The notes under the pieces were generated by a model. The model ran no database searches and was not told the origin of the DNA. It saw only the letters and a list, made by a program, of their open reading frames with translations. 64,000 nucleotides of DNA from Chitinophagales bacterium (GTDB lineage: Bacteria; Bacteroidota; Bacteroidia; Chitinophagales; JADIYW01), in NCBI GenBank assembly GCA_020636545.1, contig JACJXS010000010.1, forward strand, positions 62,001 to 126,000. Direction: 5' to 3'. Position 1 is the stretch's first letter. Each line of letters opens with the position of its first letter. The position numbers and the translations under genes were made by a program. Positions 6,884 to 16,137 of this stretch are shown one piece after another.

Positions 6884-8515
6884 CTAATTATTAGTAACAA
6901 CTTCTTTTGCCTTTAAAATTTCTTCTGCTACACGTCTGCCAGTTTCAGCAGCACCATTCATGAATCCTTGAAATTGAGCACTGCAATGTTCACCAGCAAA
7001 CAAGAAATTTCCAATAGGCTGCATTTCCAACCCTGCAATACTTGTCCATTGTCCAATTCTGTAACAACTATAACTTGCTTTCACAAATGGATAATCAATC
7101 CAATTCACAAAAACATATCTTCCAATATAGTGTTCTTTTGAATGTTTAAATATCTTATCTAAGCGACTCAAATAGTAATCTACTGTTTCATCAGGTAAAC
7201 CTGTTCTCCAAACGTGTGTTGGTGGTTGATAGGGATTTTTAAAAGACTTATTGGCAAGTTCCTGTGATAAATCTCCTCCAAAGAAAGCAATGTATGCACC
7301 ATTAGGATTATCTTCTTTTTTATTCACACTTGCATCCCAACCATTGGTCATCTCAGTTGTAAATAAATAACCCATCGCATTGTTTTCTTTACTTCTCCAA
7401 GGCAAACTATCATAACCTAACAGTAATTTTGTATTAATTCCATAGCCCAATTCATCAATACATTTCCTTTTTTCTGGCGACATTCCTTTTAATTTCAAAT
7501 CAATATTTCGAAGTATGGTATATGGAATTGTACATACTACAGATTTCGATTTAACTTGTTCTCCATTCTTAAAAGATATCAAATAAGTGCTGTCCTCTAA
7601 TTCTTCAATTGCATTAACTTCATAATTAATATCTATATTATCCATTCCCACCTTAGCCGACAAATGCTTTATTACCTCTGAATTACCACCTTTAACTCTG
7701 TAACGCTCATCGCTTGTTCCAAAGACTTTAAAACCTTCAGAAGTATCTGTATCTACCATATCTAAGAAATTGATGGTAGATTGATCTTTACAATCTAAAC
7801 CAAATTCGGCAACAAAAGATGCATCAAATAATTCCTTTAACCATTTGGCACATTTTAAAGATTTTAAATAATCTGAAAGTGGCATATTATCAAACTTTAC
7901 GGCTTCTTCAGTGTCATAATTTTCGCCCAAAGCATCTAAGTCTTTCGCTATTTTTGGTGCAACTTTTTTAAATTCTTTTATAATTTCAGCCTCACTAATT
8001 CTTCGATTATCAAAGTAAAAAATATCTTTAATCCAATTATTTTTTTCCTGCTCTGCTATCATATCTAACAACTCCAAATTAAATTCTTTGCACAAAGCAA
8101 GCATATCTTCATGGTCCGAATCAATAAATTCAGCACCAAATTCAGGATAAATACCTAGTCCCAATGAGTCATTATAATGTGTCAAAATACGTCCTCCGAT
8201 ACGTCTGTCTGCTTCAAAAATTCTAAAACTTAACCCAGAATCTAAAAGATGATTGGCACAATTTAATCCTGCCATTCCTCCTCCAAGTATTGCAATATCT
8301 AAAATTTTATTACTATTTACTGAAGCACCATTTCCAGTTGCCGTTTTGCAAGAAGTAAAAACAGCTGGAATACTTGACGCAACAGTAAAAGCAACAGTTG
8401 CCTTTGCAGTCTGTTTTAAGAAGTTTCTGCGACCATCTAAAGTTCTATGACTTTGAATTTCATTTCTTAGAATAGATAGTAAACCACCTAAGATTCTATT
8501 TTTTGGCTTTCTCAC
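6884..8515 (-). CDS. Flavin-dependent amine oxidase with Tat signal
   Basis: 543 residues starting at GTG (no ATG is available before the signal). A twin-arginine signal (RRNFLKQTAKATVAFTVASS, about residues 29-48) ends near VFTSC, so the protein is probably exported folded and perhaps lipid-anchored. The Rossmann FAD motif ILGGGMAGL and FEADRRIGGRI follow at about residues 74-105. The C terminus has FLFAGEHCS and GFMNGAAETGRRVA, the second FAD contact of the monoamine-oxidase family. It oxidises an amine or amino acid to the imine with H2O2 release; substrate unknown. Monocistronic. Confidence 0.87.
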   Translation of the reverse strand: MRKPKNRILGGLLSILRNEIQSHRTLDGRRNFLKQTAKATVAFTVASSIPAVFTSCKTATGNGASVNSNKILDIAILGGGMAGLNCANHLLDSGLSFRIFEADRRIGGRILTHYNDSLGLGIYPEFGAEFIDSDHEDMLALCKEFNLELLDMIAEQEKNNWIKDIFYFDNRRISEAEIIKEFKKVAPKIAKDLDALGENYDTEEAVKFDNMPLSDYLKSLKCAKWLKELFDASFVAEFGLDCKDQSTINFLDMVDTDTSEGFKVFGTSDERYRVKGGNSEVIKHLSAKVGMDNIDINYEVNAIEELEDSTYLISFKNGEQVKSKSVVCTIPYTILRNIDLKLKGMSPEKRKCIDELGYGINTKLLLGYDSLPWRSKENNAMGYLFTTEMTNGWDASVNKKEDNPNGAYIAFFGGDLSQELANKSFKNPYQPPTHVWRTGLPDETVDYYLSRLDKIFKHSKEHYIGRYVFVNWIDYPFVKASYSCYRIGQWTSIAGLEMQPIGNFLFAGEHCSAQFQGFMNGAAETGRRVAEEILKAKEVVTNN

Positions 8516-8586
8516 AATGTAAGGATTTGTTTAAATTTACATTAATTAAAAGTAAAAAGCAAATTATTGCTAAATAAACATAGAAA

Positions 8587-11274
8587 TTATTTCATCCAAG
8601 GTAATTTATTTTTCAAAGCATCTTTAACACTTTCGCCTGATTTTTTTATGGTTTCGATAGGCTTAGTTGTATTTGTACTATCATTATTATCGCCACTTAT
8701 AAGATTTTGTAAAGCCTGTTTTGCTTGGTCTTTCACTTGTGTTTTTAAAGTATCTAAGGTCTGTTTGCCTTGTTGTTTCAATTCTTCCTTAACTTGTATG
8801 GCATCCTCTTTTATGTTCTGAATTTGTTGTTGAGCTTGTTCTTTCACAACATCTTTCATTGTTCCTCCACCTACTTTCCCATCAGGTTTTCCCATTGTAA
8901 TTTTAGGATTTTTAAAAGTACCGGTAAGATTCAAATTTAATCTAATAACTTCAGGTATTGCATTATTCAATTGCGGAATTGGGTTTTTAGCCAATAAATT
9001 TTTTGCAAATGCAGTCGCATCTTGATTTAATTCCTCCCAAGGAACATCTAAAGCAATAGCATAATCCATTGTTTCATCTAATCCTTGTGAACCACCAATT
9101 GTAATATCCATTTTATTGCTTTTTACAGTAAATGGTTCTATTAAAAGCCTTCCATCAACAAACGTTGTTTTGATATCAATATTTTCTAATCGCAATTTTT
9201 GTAATTGTTTTATTTTTGTTGTTTCGGCTATCTTATTTATGATAGTTGCTCCTTCAATATTTGCCCATGGCATTTTGAAACTTGCAGTTCCATTTAAGGT
9301 ATTAAGATTCGGAGATAAATCAGGATATAAATTTGTTGTGATATTCATATTTGAATTATATTTACCATTTATATACTTCATAAAAGGCAAGGCTTTTTGA
9401 GCTGTATTTACAAATTTATAAGTTTCTTGTACATCAAAATTACTAATATTATAATTTATTTGTGCCGCAGGAATATCCGTTTTAGTATTATAAAATCCTG
9501 ATATGATGGCATTGCCACCTAAAAGATTAGCACTCATATTATTTAGGTTTATTTGTTCATCTTTCAGATTCATATTTCCTGATAGATTTTCTATGACTAA
9601 TTTATCATAAAGTAATTTTCCAATTTGAGTATTTGTTGTGAAGTCAATATTTTTAGGTAATCGAACAACATCTTTCGCTTGTTGTGCCTTTGATTGATTT
9701 GCACTTGTTGAGTCAGGCAAAAATTTATTGGCATTAATTTGTTGAGAAACAAGGTTCAAATTTCCAGAAAGTATCGCATCTTTTGAAAGAAAATAACCAA
9801 TAAGGTTATCCAATCTTCCTTTCATATCAAAGTCAGATTCAAAGAGATTGGCTTTAAAATTATCTAAAGCAACAAATTGAGGAGAGAAATTAAGCAACAA
9901 AGAAGATATAGAAACGGCATCTTTTACTTCTTTAGATTTGAATAAAATATTATTAGAAACAATGGAACCGAGTGCAGTAATTGCGGTATAATTCTTTTTA
10001 TCTATATCCGATTTTTTTGCTTTTACAGCTAAATCAACATTTACATTTCCACTTAATTGCTCTATATCTTCAACAGGATAAATTTTCATGATATTTGCCA
10101 AGTCTAATTTTCCTTTTGCCATTAAATCTACATTTGGGTCAGAAATTGGTGTTAAAACTTTTAATCTAGCAGTAATAGGTTCAGTACCCATTTTAAAATC
10201 TAATTTTGACAAATCTATAATTGAATTATCAAGATTGCCTTGTGCATGTGCAATATTTGCATTAATAAAAACGTCATTCACCGAAGTTGGCAAATCTGGA
10301 TACTGGAATTTTCCATTATCAACTTTTAAGTTTAGGTTGAAATTTGGATAGTTTTCGCCTTGTAAAAATCCTTTAATACTACCATCTAAAGCTAAGTTTC
10401 CAGAAGCTTTTACTTTATCAAAGTCTTTAGTATAAATAGCAGGAATCATAGACAAAATAGATTTAAAAGATGTTTTATCTGCTTTAAATTGTACATCTAA
10501 ATTTGTTTTATCATCAAAAGTTTGAACAAAGCCATTAAACAACAATCCTAAATCATTCAAGGTCAATTTTGCATCTTTAAAACTATATTTATTTTCTGTT
10601 TGGTTGATATTTATTTTACTATCAAAATTTAGTTTTGAATTCTTTAAATAACTTATAAGTCCTTGTTTTAAGGATAGTTTTTCAATGCTAGTTTTTGAAA
10701 TATAGTCAAATACTTCTGTACTAAAATCACCTTTCCCTTGGTGTTCTATATTTTCAATCTTTAATTCATCACCATTTGTAAAATCATTATATTCTAAATT
10801 TACATTATCTAAGATAAATTTCTTTAAAGCTAATTTGAATGGAGAAGCTGTTGAAGTATCGGTTGGTGTTTCTTTTAAAATATCCCAATTTTGCATTCCT
10901 GCTTTATTTACGATTGCATCTACATAAACATCTTTCAACTCAATGGCTTCAATTTTATATTCATCTCCTTTGATGACACTCATTAAGTCTAATGATGTTT
11001 TTAAATTTCCTAAATTCAACAAAGTATCTCCTGCAAAAGCTCCTTTCCCAACTAAAGTTACATCTTCTAAAGCCAAAGCAATATTTGGAAAATTGCTAAT
11101 ATTTTTCAAGATAGATAAGTCTGCATCGCCAATATTTACATCTGCATCAATTCTTTTTTCAATTTCTTTGTAGGCTAATTGAACAATTTTATCTTTAAAA
11201 AAGAAAGGCAAAGCAAATGCACTCAATATTAGTACGAATAGGAAAATAAAAAATCCCTTAAAAACTTTTCTCAT
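8587..11274 (-). CDS. AsmA-family envelope protein
   Basis: 895 residues. One N-terminal membrane helix (GFFIFLFVLILSAFALPFFF) precedes a very long beta-rich repeat region with the N-terminal AsmA motif (IDADVNIGDADLSIL, then FPNIALALEDVTL) and the C-terminal AsmA-like region around 620-800 (GTASFKMPWANIEGATIINKI). The last 100 residues are Gln/Lys/Glu-rich and probably coiled coil. Family members are bridge-like proteins thought to help move phospholipids between the inner and outer membranes. A TATATTTG -7 element lies 23 bases upstream. Monocistronic. Confidence 0.87.
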   Translation of the reverse strand: MRKVFKGFFIFLFVLILSAFALPFFFKDKIVQLAYKEIEKRIDADVNIGDADLSILKNISNFPNIALALEDVTLVGKGAFAGDTLLNLGNLKTSLDLMSVIKGDEYKIEAIELKDVYVDAIVNKAGMQNWDILKETPTDTSTASPFKLALKKFILDNVNLEYNDFTNGDELKIENIEHQGKGDFSTEVFDYISKTSIEKLSLKQGLISYLKNSKLNFDSKININQTENKYSFKDAKLTLNDLGLLFNGFVQTFDDKTNLDVQFKADKTSFKSILSMIPAIYTKDFDKVKASGNLALDGSIKGFLQGENYPNFNLNLKVDNGKFQYPDLPTSVNDVFINANIAHAQGNLDNSIIDLSKLDFKMGTEPITARLKVLTPISDPNVDLMAKGKLDLANIMKIYPVEDIEQLSGNVNVDLAVKAKKSDIDKKNYTAITALGSIVSNNILFKSKEVKDAVSISSLLLNFSPQFVALDNFKANLFESDFDMKGRLDNLIGYFLSKDAILSGNLNLVSQQINANKFLPDSTSANQSKAQQAKDVVRLPKNIDFTTNTQIGKLLYDKLVIENLSGNMNLKDEQINLNNMSANLLGGNAIISGFYNTKTDIPAAQINYNISNFDVQETYKFVNTAQKALPFMKYINGKYNSNMNITTNLYPDLSPNLNTLNGTASFKMPWANIEGATIINKIAETTKIKQLQKLRLENIDIKTTFVDGRLLIEPFTVKSNKMDITIGGSQGLDETMDYAIALDVPWEELNQDATAFAKNLLAKNPIPQLNNAIPEVIRLNLNLTGTFKNPKITMGKPDGKVGGGTMKDVVKEQAQQQIQNIKEDAIQVKEELKQQGKQTLDTLKTQVKDQAKQALQNLISGDNNDSTNTTKPIETIKKSGESVKDALKNKLPWMK

Positions 11275-11296
11275 ATATAAATTTAGAATTAAACTA

Positions 11297-11304
11297 CAAA
11301 TATA
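11297..11304 (-). promoter_or_regulatory. Putative -7 element for the AsmA gene
   Basis: TATATTTG on the minus strand, 23 bases before the AsmA ATG; matches TAnnTTTG. Confidence 0.5.
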
Positions 11305-11462
11305 GAAATGAACTATCTAAATATCATTAAATTATAAAAGAAAGCCTTCAAAATACCAACTATTTCATATTATTTAAGAATTAGAAAGCATTATTATAGT
11401 TCATTCAATTAAAGTTGGGTTTAATCATTGTTATATCTGAAAGTATTCCTTATTTTTAAAAA

Positions 11463-13091
11463 ATGAATCAAAATTGGATTTACACGACTACAATTTATCA
11501 AATTTATCCACGTTCTTTTTTTGACAGCAACAACGATGGAATTGGCGATATACAAGGCATTATCAAAAAATTAGATTATATTAAAGATTTGGGATTTGAA
11601 ACTATTTGGATTTCTCCTTTTTATACTTCACCACAAGTAGATTTTGGATATGACATTGCTGATTATACAAATATTGCTCCAGAATATGGTACATTAGAAG
11701 ATGCTCAACAATTGATAGACGAATGCCACAAACGTAAGCTAAAAATTGTTTTTGATATGGTTATGAACCATACTTCCGACCAACATCCTTGGTTTTTAGA
11801 ATCTCGAAAAGACAAAACGAATCCTAAAGCGGATTGGTATATTTGGCGAGACAAACCTAACAATTGGAAAAGTATTGTTGGCCCAAAAGCTTGGAAATAT
11901 GCTCCTGAACGTAAGCAATATTTTTATTCCTCCTTTTTAAATTTTCAACCTGATTTGAATTATAGAAATGAGGAAGTCAAAAAAACAATGTTTGATATTT
12001 GCAGATTTTGGTTAGCAAAAGGTGTAGATGGTTTTCGATTAGATATATTTAATTGCATTATAAAAGATAAGGATTTTAGAGATAATCCATTTTCATTAAT
12101 TCGTGCAATTCCATCACACGATTATCCTGGTGGCAATTTTCAAATTAGAAAATACAATGTCAATCAAGCTGGAAATTTTGAATTTGCAAAAGAATTGCGT
12201 CAAGTATCTGACGAATTCACACCAGAAAGAATGCTTCTAGGTGAAGTTTTTGGTTTACATAGTTTAAAGAAACAATTTTTAGGCAAAAACAACGGTTTGC
12301 ATCTCATTTTCTTATTTGATATTTGCTTTTATAAATTCAATGCCTCATTTTTTAGGAAGAAATTTTTAGAATATGAAAGGGAATATCCAGCTCCTTTAAA
12401 ACCCACTTTGGTATTCTCCAACCACGATCAATTTAGAAGTATTAGAAGAGTTGGAAATAATCCTGAAAAGGCTAAATTGGTAACACTTTTACAATTAACT
12501 GCACGAGCTGTTCCTACATCCTATTATGGCGAGGAAATTGGAATGGTCAATCAAAAAATACCTCTAAAAAACGCTCAAGATGGTATGTCCAAAACTTTCA
12601 AATGGATACCACAAATAATTGTTGATGCCTTGCCAGTTCCTATCAATCGAGATAATTGTAGGACTCCAATGCAATGGGATAAAACAAAAAATGCAGGATT
12701 TTCAACTGCTGATACAACTTGGTTGCCTGTTCATGAAGATTTTGAAACTTGTAATGTTGAAACGATACAACAAGATAAAAACAGTATCTATTATACATAT
12801 AAAAACTTATTAGCCATAAGAAAAAATAGTAATTCGTTACAAAATGGAAATCTTGAAATCGTTGATGTAAATAATGATAATATCTTGGCTTATACTCGAA
12901 CAAAAGACACAGAAAGCTTACTTATCCTTATCAATTTTAAGCATAAAAAGCAAACTTTTAGTATTCCAAAAAACATTGAAATTACAGAGTTTATATATGG
13001 AATAAAATCAAAAGATTTTAAACAAGCAGAACTTTTTGGAATTGATGCTGTGCTATTAAAATGTTCAATTAAACAACACCAGAACAAATAG
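11463..13091 (+). CDS. GH13 alpha-glucosidase (oligo-1,6-glucosidase type)
   Basis: 542 residues of the alpha-amylase superfamily without a signal peptide, so cytosolic. Conserved regions are visible: DMVMNHTSDQHPWF (region I), GFRLDIFN with nucleophile Asp194, LLGEVFG with acid/base Glu261, and VFSNHD with Asp322. The start WIYTTTIYQIYPRSFFDSNNDGIGD and the DWYIWRD segment are typical of oligo-1,6-glucosidases and alpha-glucosidases of GH13. It likely releases glucose from short alpha-glucans. Its 3' end overlaps the convergent metF by 23 bases. Confidence 0.92.
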   Translation: MNQNWIYTTTIYQIYPRSFFDSNNDGIGDIQGIIKKLDYIKDLGFETIWISPFYTSPQVDFGYDIADYTNIAPEYGTLEDAQQLIDECHKRKLKIVFDMVMNHTSDQHPWFLESRKDKTNPKADWYIWRDKPNNWKSIVGPKAWKYAPERKQYFYSSFLNFQPDLNYRNEEVKKTMFDICRFWLAKGVDGFRLDIFNCIIKDKDFRDNPFSLIRAIPSHDYPGGNFQIRKYNVNQAGNFEFAKELRQVSDEFTPERMLLGEVFGLHSLKKQFLGKNNGLHLIFLFDICFYKFNASFFRKKFLEYEREYPAPLKPTLVFSNHDQFRSIRRVGNNPEKAKLVTLLQLTARAVPTSYYGEEIGMVNQKIPLKNAQDGMSKTFKWIPQIIVDALPVPINRDNCRTPMQWDKTKNAGFSTADTTWLPVHEDFETCNVETIQQDKNSIYYTYKNLLAIRKNSNSLQNGNLEIVDVNNDNILAYTRTKDTESLLILINFKHKKQTFSIPKNIEITEFIYGIKSKDFKQAELFGIDAVLLKCSIKQHQNK

Positions 13092-14025
13092 CTGAAGTTG
13101 TTTTCACATCACCCATTGTATAGTAATGTAAACAAGGCACACCATAAGCCAACAACTCTTTACTTTGCTGAATACACCATTCTATCCCAATTTGTTTGGC
13201 TTGAATATCATCTTTAGCATTTCGCAATTCTTTCACTAATGCATCAGGCAAGTCAATATAAAATGCTGATGGAATAGAATTTAATTGGGATTTTCTTGTA
13301 ATTGCTTTCAAACCTGGAATTATTGGAACTGTAATACCTATTTTTCGACAATCTTCAACAAATTTAAAGAAAGCCTCATTGTTAAAGAACATTTGCGTTA
13401 CGATATAATCGCCACCCGCATCAATTTTATCTTTTAGATATTGTAAATCTTCTTCCAAATTTGCAGCTTCAAAATGTTTTTCAGGATATCCTGCAACGCC
13501 AATACAAAAATCTGTATGTACAGGATTTACTAAATCATCATCTAAATAAATACCGGAGTTCATTCCTTCAATTTGTCTAATTAAATCCACGGCATAAGCA
13601 TGTCCATTTGCTTCAGGAATAAATTTTTTCTCCATACCACGGGCATCGCCACGTAATGCCAAAATATTATTAATTCCTAAAAACGCTAAATCTATCAAAG
13701 CATTTTCAGTCTCTTCCTTAGTAAATCCTCCACACAAAAAATGGGGAACCGCTTCGATATTATATCTATATTTGATTGCAGCACAAATCCCTACTGTTCC
13801 TGGTCTTTTTCTGATAGAGATTTTTTCAAAATAACCAGCTGCCGTTTGTTTGTATTTATAATCTTCTCTATGATAAGTAACATCAATAAATGATGGCTTA
13901 AATTCCATTAATGGATCTAAAATTTTAGTAATTGCCTCTATACTTTTACCTTTTACAGGTGGTAATATCTCGAATGAAATTAAATTTTTGCCTTTTTCAG
14001 CCTCTAGGATTTCTGTAATCTTCAT
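13069..14025 (-). CDS. metF: Methylenetetrahydrofolate reductase
   Basis: 318 residues. FAD-dependent reduction of 5,10-methylene-THF to 5-methyl-THF for methionine synthesis. Family features are ISFEILPPVKG near the N terminus, FIDVTYHREDYK, the LALRGDARG loop, DFCIGVAGYPEKH and GGDYIVTQMFFN. Length is close to the usual 290-320. The 3' end overlaps the convergent glucosidase gene by 23 bases, leaving no room for a terminator between them. TATATTTG at 14044-14051 is its probable -7 box. Confidence 0.96.
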   Translation of the reverse strand: MKITEILEAEKGKNLISFEILPPVKGKSIEAITKILDPLMEFKPSFIDVTYHREDYKYKQTAAGYFEKISIRKRPGTVGICAAIKYRYNIEAVPHFLCGGFTKEETENALIDLAFLGINNILALRGDARGMEKKFIPEANGHAYAVDLIRQIEGMNSGIYLDDDLVNPVHTDFCIGVAGYPEKHFEAANLEEDLQYLKDKIDAGGDYIVTQMFFNNEAFFKFVEDCRKIGITVPIIPGLKAITRKSQLNSIPSAFYIDLPDALVKELRNAKDDIQAKQIGIEWCIQQSKELLAYGVPCLHYYTMGDVKTTSAICSGVV

Positions 14026-14043
14026 TTTCTATATAATTAGCAA

Positions 14044-14051
14044 CAAATATA
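14044..14051 (-). promoter_or_regulatory. Putative -7 element for metF
   Basis: TATATTTG on the minus strand, 19 bases before the metF ATG; matches TAnnTTTG. Confidence 0.5.
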
Positions 14052-14115
14052 TCAAAAATAAAGCAACTAAGAAACGAAATTTGAATCTGTAAGTTACAAT
14101 ATGGATATTTTGAAA

Positions 14116-15063
14116 TTATAATAAACCTCGTCCAGTTTTATTGAGTTGATTTTTTGCCTTCAACTCTTGCATAATTTTATCTAAAACGCCATTGATAAAA
14201 TCTTTGCTCTTTGATGTTGAATATTCTCGTGCAATATCCAAGTATTCATTCATAGTAACTTTTACTGGAATGCTAGGGAAATCTATAAATTCAGACAATG
14301 CCATTCTCAAAATAAGGACATCTAACATAGCTAATCTATCGGTTTCCCAATTTTTTAATTTTGGTTCTATCAAACCAATATATTCTTCCTTTTTATGAAC
14401 AACATTGAAAAATAAATCTTTTCCAAATTTAGTCAATTCATCAATTTTAGATTTTACATTTTGCTTGCCAATATGTAAAGCTAATTCATTTTTACTTTTC
14501 TTGATCGCTTCACGAACAGCATCTACTACCAATAGAGCATCATCATTCCAATTGATAAAAAACTCTTCAATAATTTCTAAGAAATGTTCATCTTCTAATA
14601 ATACGTTATTGAAAAGGAATGCTATAATTTTTTGGTCTTCATCAATATTGAATTCTGATTCATTTTGAAGATAACTTTTATAAGCTGCTGTTTCGCTGAA
14701 TTTCTTATAAAACTTCCTTACTTCATCTACATTAATTAATAATTGTGTATTTGATTTCTTGATTTCATTTTGAAATTCTTCATTATGATTCAAATATTGA
14801 ACAAAAGTATTACTTAATAATTTTGTACTAAATTGCTTATCTTTTTCTGTTTGAATATACTTCTTTGCTTTAATGTGTGCATCTTGCTCAACATAATTTG
14901 CAATTTCACGAATGTATAATAAAATAAAAAGGTATTGTTCTTTAACAGATTGGATGCTTTTGATAAGATATTGCTCAAAATCATTGGTACTTTGAGTATC
15001 AGAACTTTGAAATGCATACAAAGCCTGCATGGTTTTGACACGGACACTTCTACGATTAATCAT
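14116..15063 (-). CDS. nusB: Transcription antitermination factor NusB
   Basis: 315 residues from the ATG at 15063. MINRRSVRVKTMQALYAF is the classical NusB opening, so the longer in-frame extension to 15117 was rejected. The usual NusB is about 140 residues; Bacteroidota versions are about 300, with a long helical insert, as here. The C-terminal half carries the RNA/S10-binding core (LAMLDVLILRMALSEFI, then SIPVKVTMNEYLDIAREYST, FINGVLDKI). It acts in rRNA antitermination. A TACCTTTG box lies 23 bases upstream. Confidence 0.94.
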   Translation of the reverse strand: MINRRSVRVKTMQALYAFQSSDTQSTNDFEQYLIKSIQSVKEQYLFILLYIREIANYVEQDAHIKAKKYIQTEKDKQFSTKLLSNTFVQYLNHNEEFQNEIKKSNTQLLINVDEVRKFYKKFSETAAYKSYLQNESEFNIDEDQKIIAFLFNNVLLEDEHFLEIIEEFFINWNDDALLVVDAVREAIKKSKNELALHIGKQNVKSKIDELTKFGKDLFFNVVHKKEEYIGLIEPKLKNWETDRLAMLDVLILRMALSEFIDFPSIPVKVTMNEYLDIAREYSTSKSKDFINGVLDKIMQELKAKNQLNKTGRGLL

Positions 15064-15085
15064 TGATGAATAAGAACATTTAATG

Positions 15086-15093
15086 CAAAGGTA
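15086..15093 (-). promoter_or_regulatory. Putative -7 element for nusB
   Basis: TACCTTTG on the minus strand, 23 bases before the nusB ATG; matches TAnnTTTG. Confidence 0.45.
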
Positions 15094-15184
15094 AATGTTT
15101 ATTTCAACAATAAACAATTAGACCTTAGAATAAATTATTTTTTAATACAAGGTTTGCATTTTGGTATTAATACAAATACTTGAT

Positions 15185-16003
15185 TTAATATTGTTCTTTC
15201 TCGTTCGGAAAATCTTTTGCTTTTATGTCTGCAATATATTGTACCGTTGCATTTTTTATGTCATCGTATAAATGTAGATATTGACGTAAAAATCTTGGTT
15301 TAAATTCTGCGGTAATACCCAACATATCGTGCGTTACCAAAACTTGTCCATCAACATGCATACCAGCACCAATTCCAATAACTGGAATACTTAATGCCTC
15401 TGCTACTTGTTTACCTAAATCGGCAGGAATTTTTTCTAAGACAATAGCAAAACAGCCAATACTTTCTAAATATTTTGCATCATGAATTAATCTTTCTGCT
15501 TCATTTTCTTCTTTTGCACGAACAGTATAAGTTCCAAATTTATAAATAGACTGAGGCGTTAAACCCAAATGTCCCATTACTGGAATACCAGCAGTCAAAA
15601 TTCTGATAACAGATTCTCCAATTTCTTGTCCACCTTCCAATTTCACACCATGACCACCTGTTTCTTTCATCACACGAATGGCGGCATTCAAGGCTTCTCT
15701 AGAATTTCCTTGGTAAGAACCAAAAGGTAAATCGACCACAACAAAGCAACGTTTTGCAGCTCGTACAACACTTTGAGCATGGTAAATCATTTGATCTAAA
15801 GTAATAGGCAAGGTCGTTTCGTGGCCAGCCATTACATTGGAAGCAGAATCGCCTACTAATAAGATATCTATTCCTGCATCATCTAATATTTTTGCCATAG
15901 AAAAATCATAGGCAGTTAACATAGATATTTTTTCGCCACGTTGCTTCATTTCTTTAAGCTTGTGCGTAGTTACTCTTTTAATTTCAGATTTCGCAGTTGA
16001 CAT
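15185..16003 (-). CDS. panB: 3-methyl-2-oxobutanoate hydroxymethyltransferase
   Basis: 272 residues. It transfers a hydroxymethyl group from methylene-THF to ketoisovalerate, the first committed step of pantothenate and CoA synthesis. Family motifs include ISMLTAYDFSMAKILDDAG, LLVGDSASNVMAGHETTLP (metal-binding Asp), VVVDLPFGSYQG, GVKLEGG and IPVIGIGAGMHVDGQVLV. Length is normal. A TAACTTTG box ends four bases before the ATG, suggesting a leaderless or nearly leaderless transcript. No panC or panD gene is nearby. Confidence 0.97.
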   Translation of the reverse strand: MSTAKSEIKRVTTHKLKEMKQRGEKISMLTAYDFSMAKILDDAGIDILLVGDSASNVMAGHETTLPITLDQMIYHAQSVVRAAKRCFVVVDLPFGSYQGNSREALNAAIRVMKETGGHGVKLEGGQEIGESVIRILTAGIPVMGHLGLTPQSIYKFGTYTVRAKEENEAERLIHDAKYLESIGCFAIVLEKIPADLGKQVAEALSIPVIGIGAGMHVDGQVLVTHDMLGITAEFKPRFLRQYLHLYDDIKNATVQYIADIKAKDFPNEKEQY

Positions 16004-16007
16004 AACT

Positions 16008-16015
16008 CAAAGTTA
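16008..16015 (-). promoter_or_regulatory. Putative -7 element for panB
   Basis: TAACTTTG on the minus strand, ending four bases before the panB ATG; implies a near-leaderless mRNA. Confidence 0.45.
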
Positions 16016-16102
16016 CTATTTTTATATTTTCTATTCCAATTTTATTTTTATTTAAAACTATATTAAACAATTGAATTTATAATTTTTTACAATATCAATC
16101 AC

Positions 16103-16131
16103 TTTCTTTTAATTAAATTAGAATATCTTTG
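16103..16131 (+). promoter_or_regulatory. Putative ppk1 promoter
   Basis: TTTC (16103-16106), 17 bases, then TATCTTTG (16124-16131), ending six bases before the ppk1 ATG. Good fit to the Bacteroidota -33/-7 pattern; a leaderless transcript is likely. Confidence 0.55.
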
Positions 16132-16137
16132 ACTTAG

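Noticed and set aside
8567..8821. Plus-strand open frame opposite the AsmA C terminus
   Set aside because: Antisense of the Gln/Lys-rich tail; no start context or homology.
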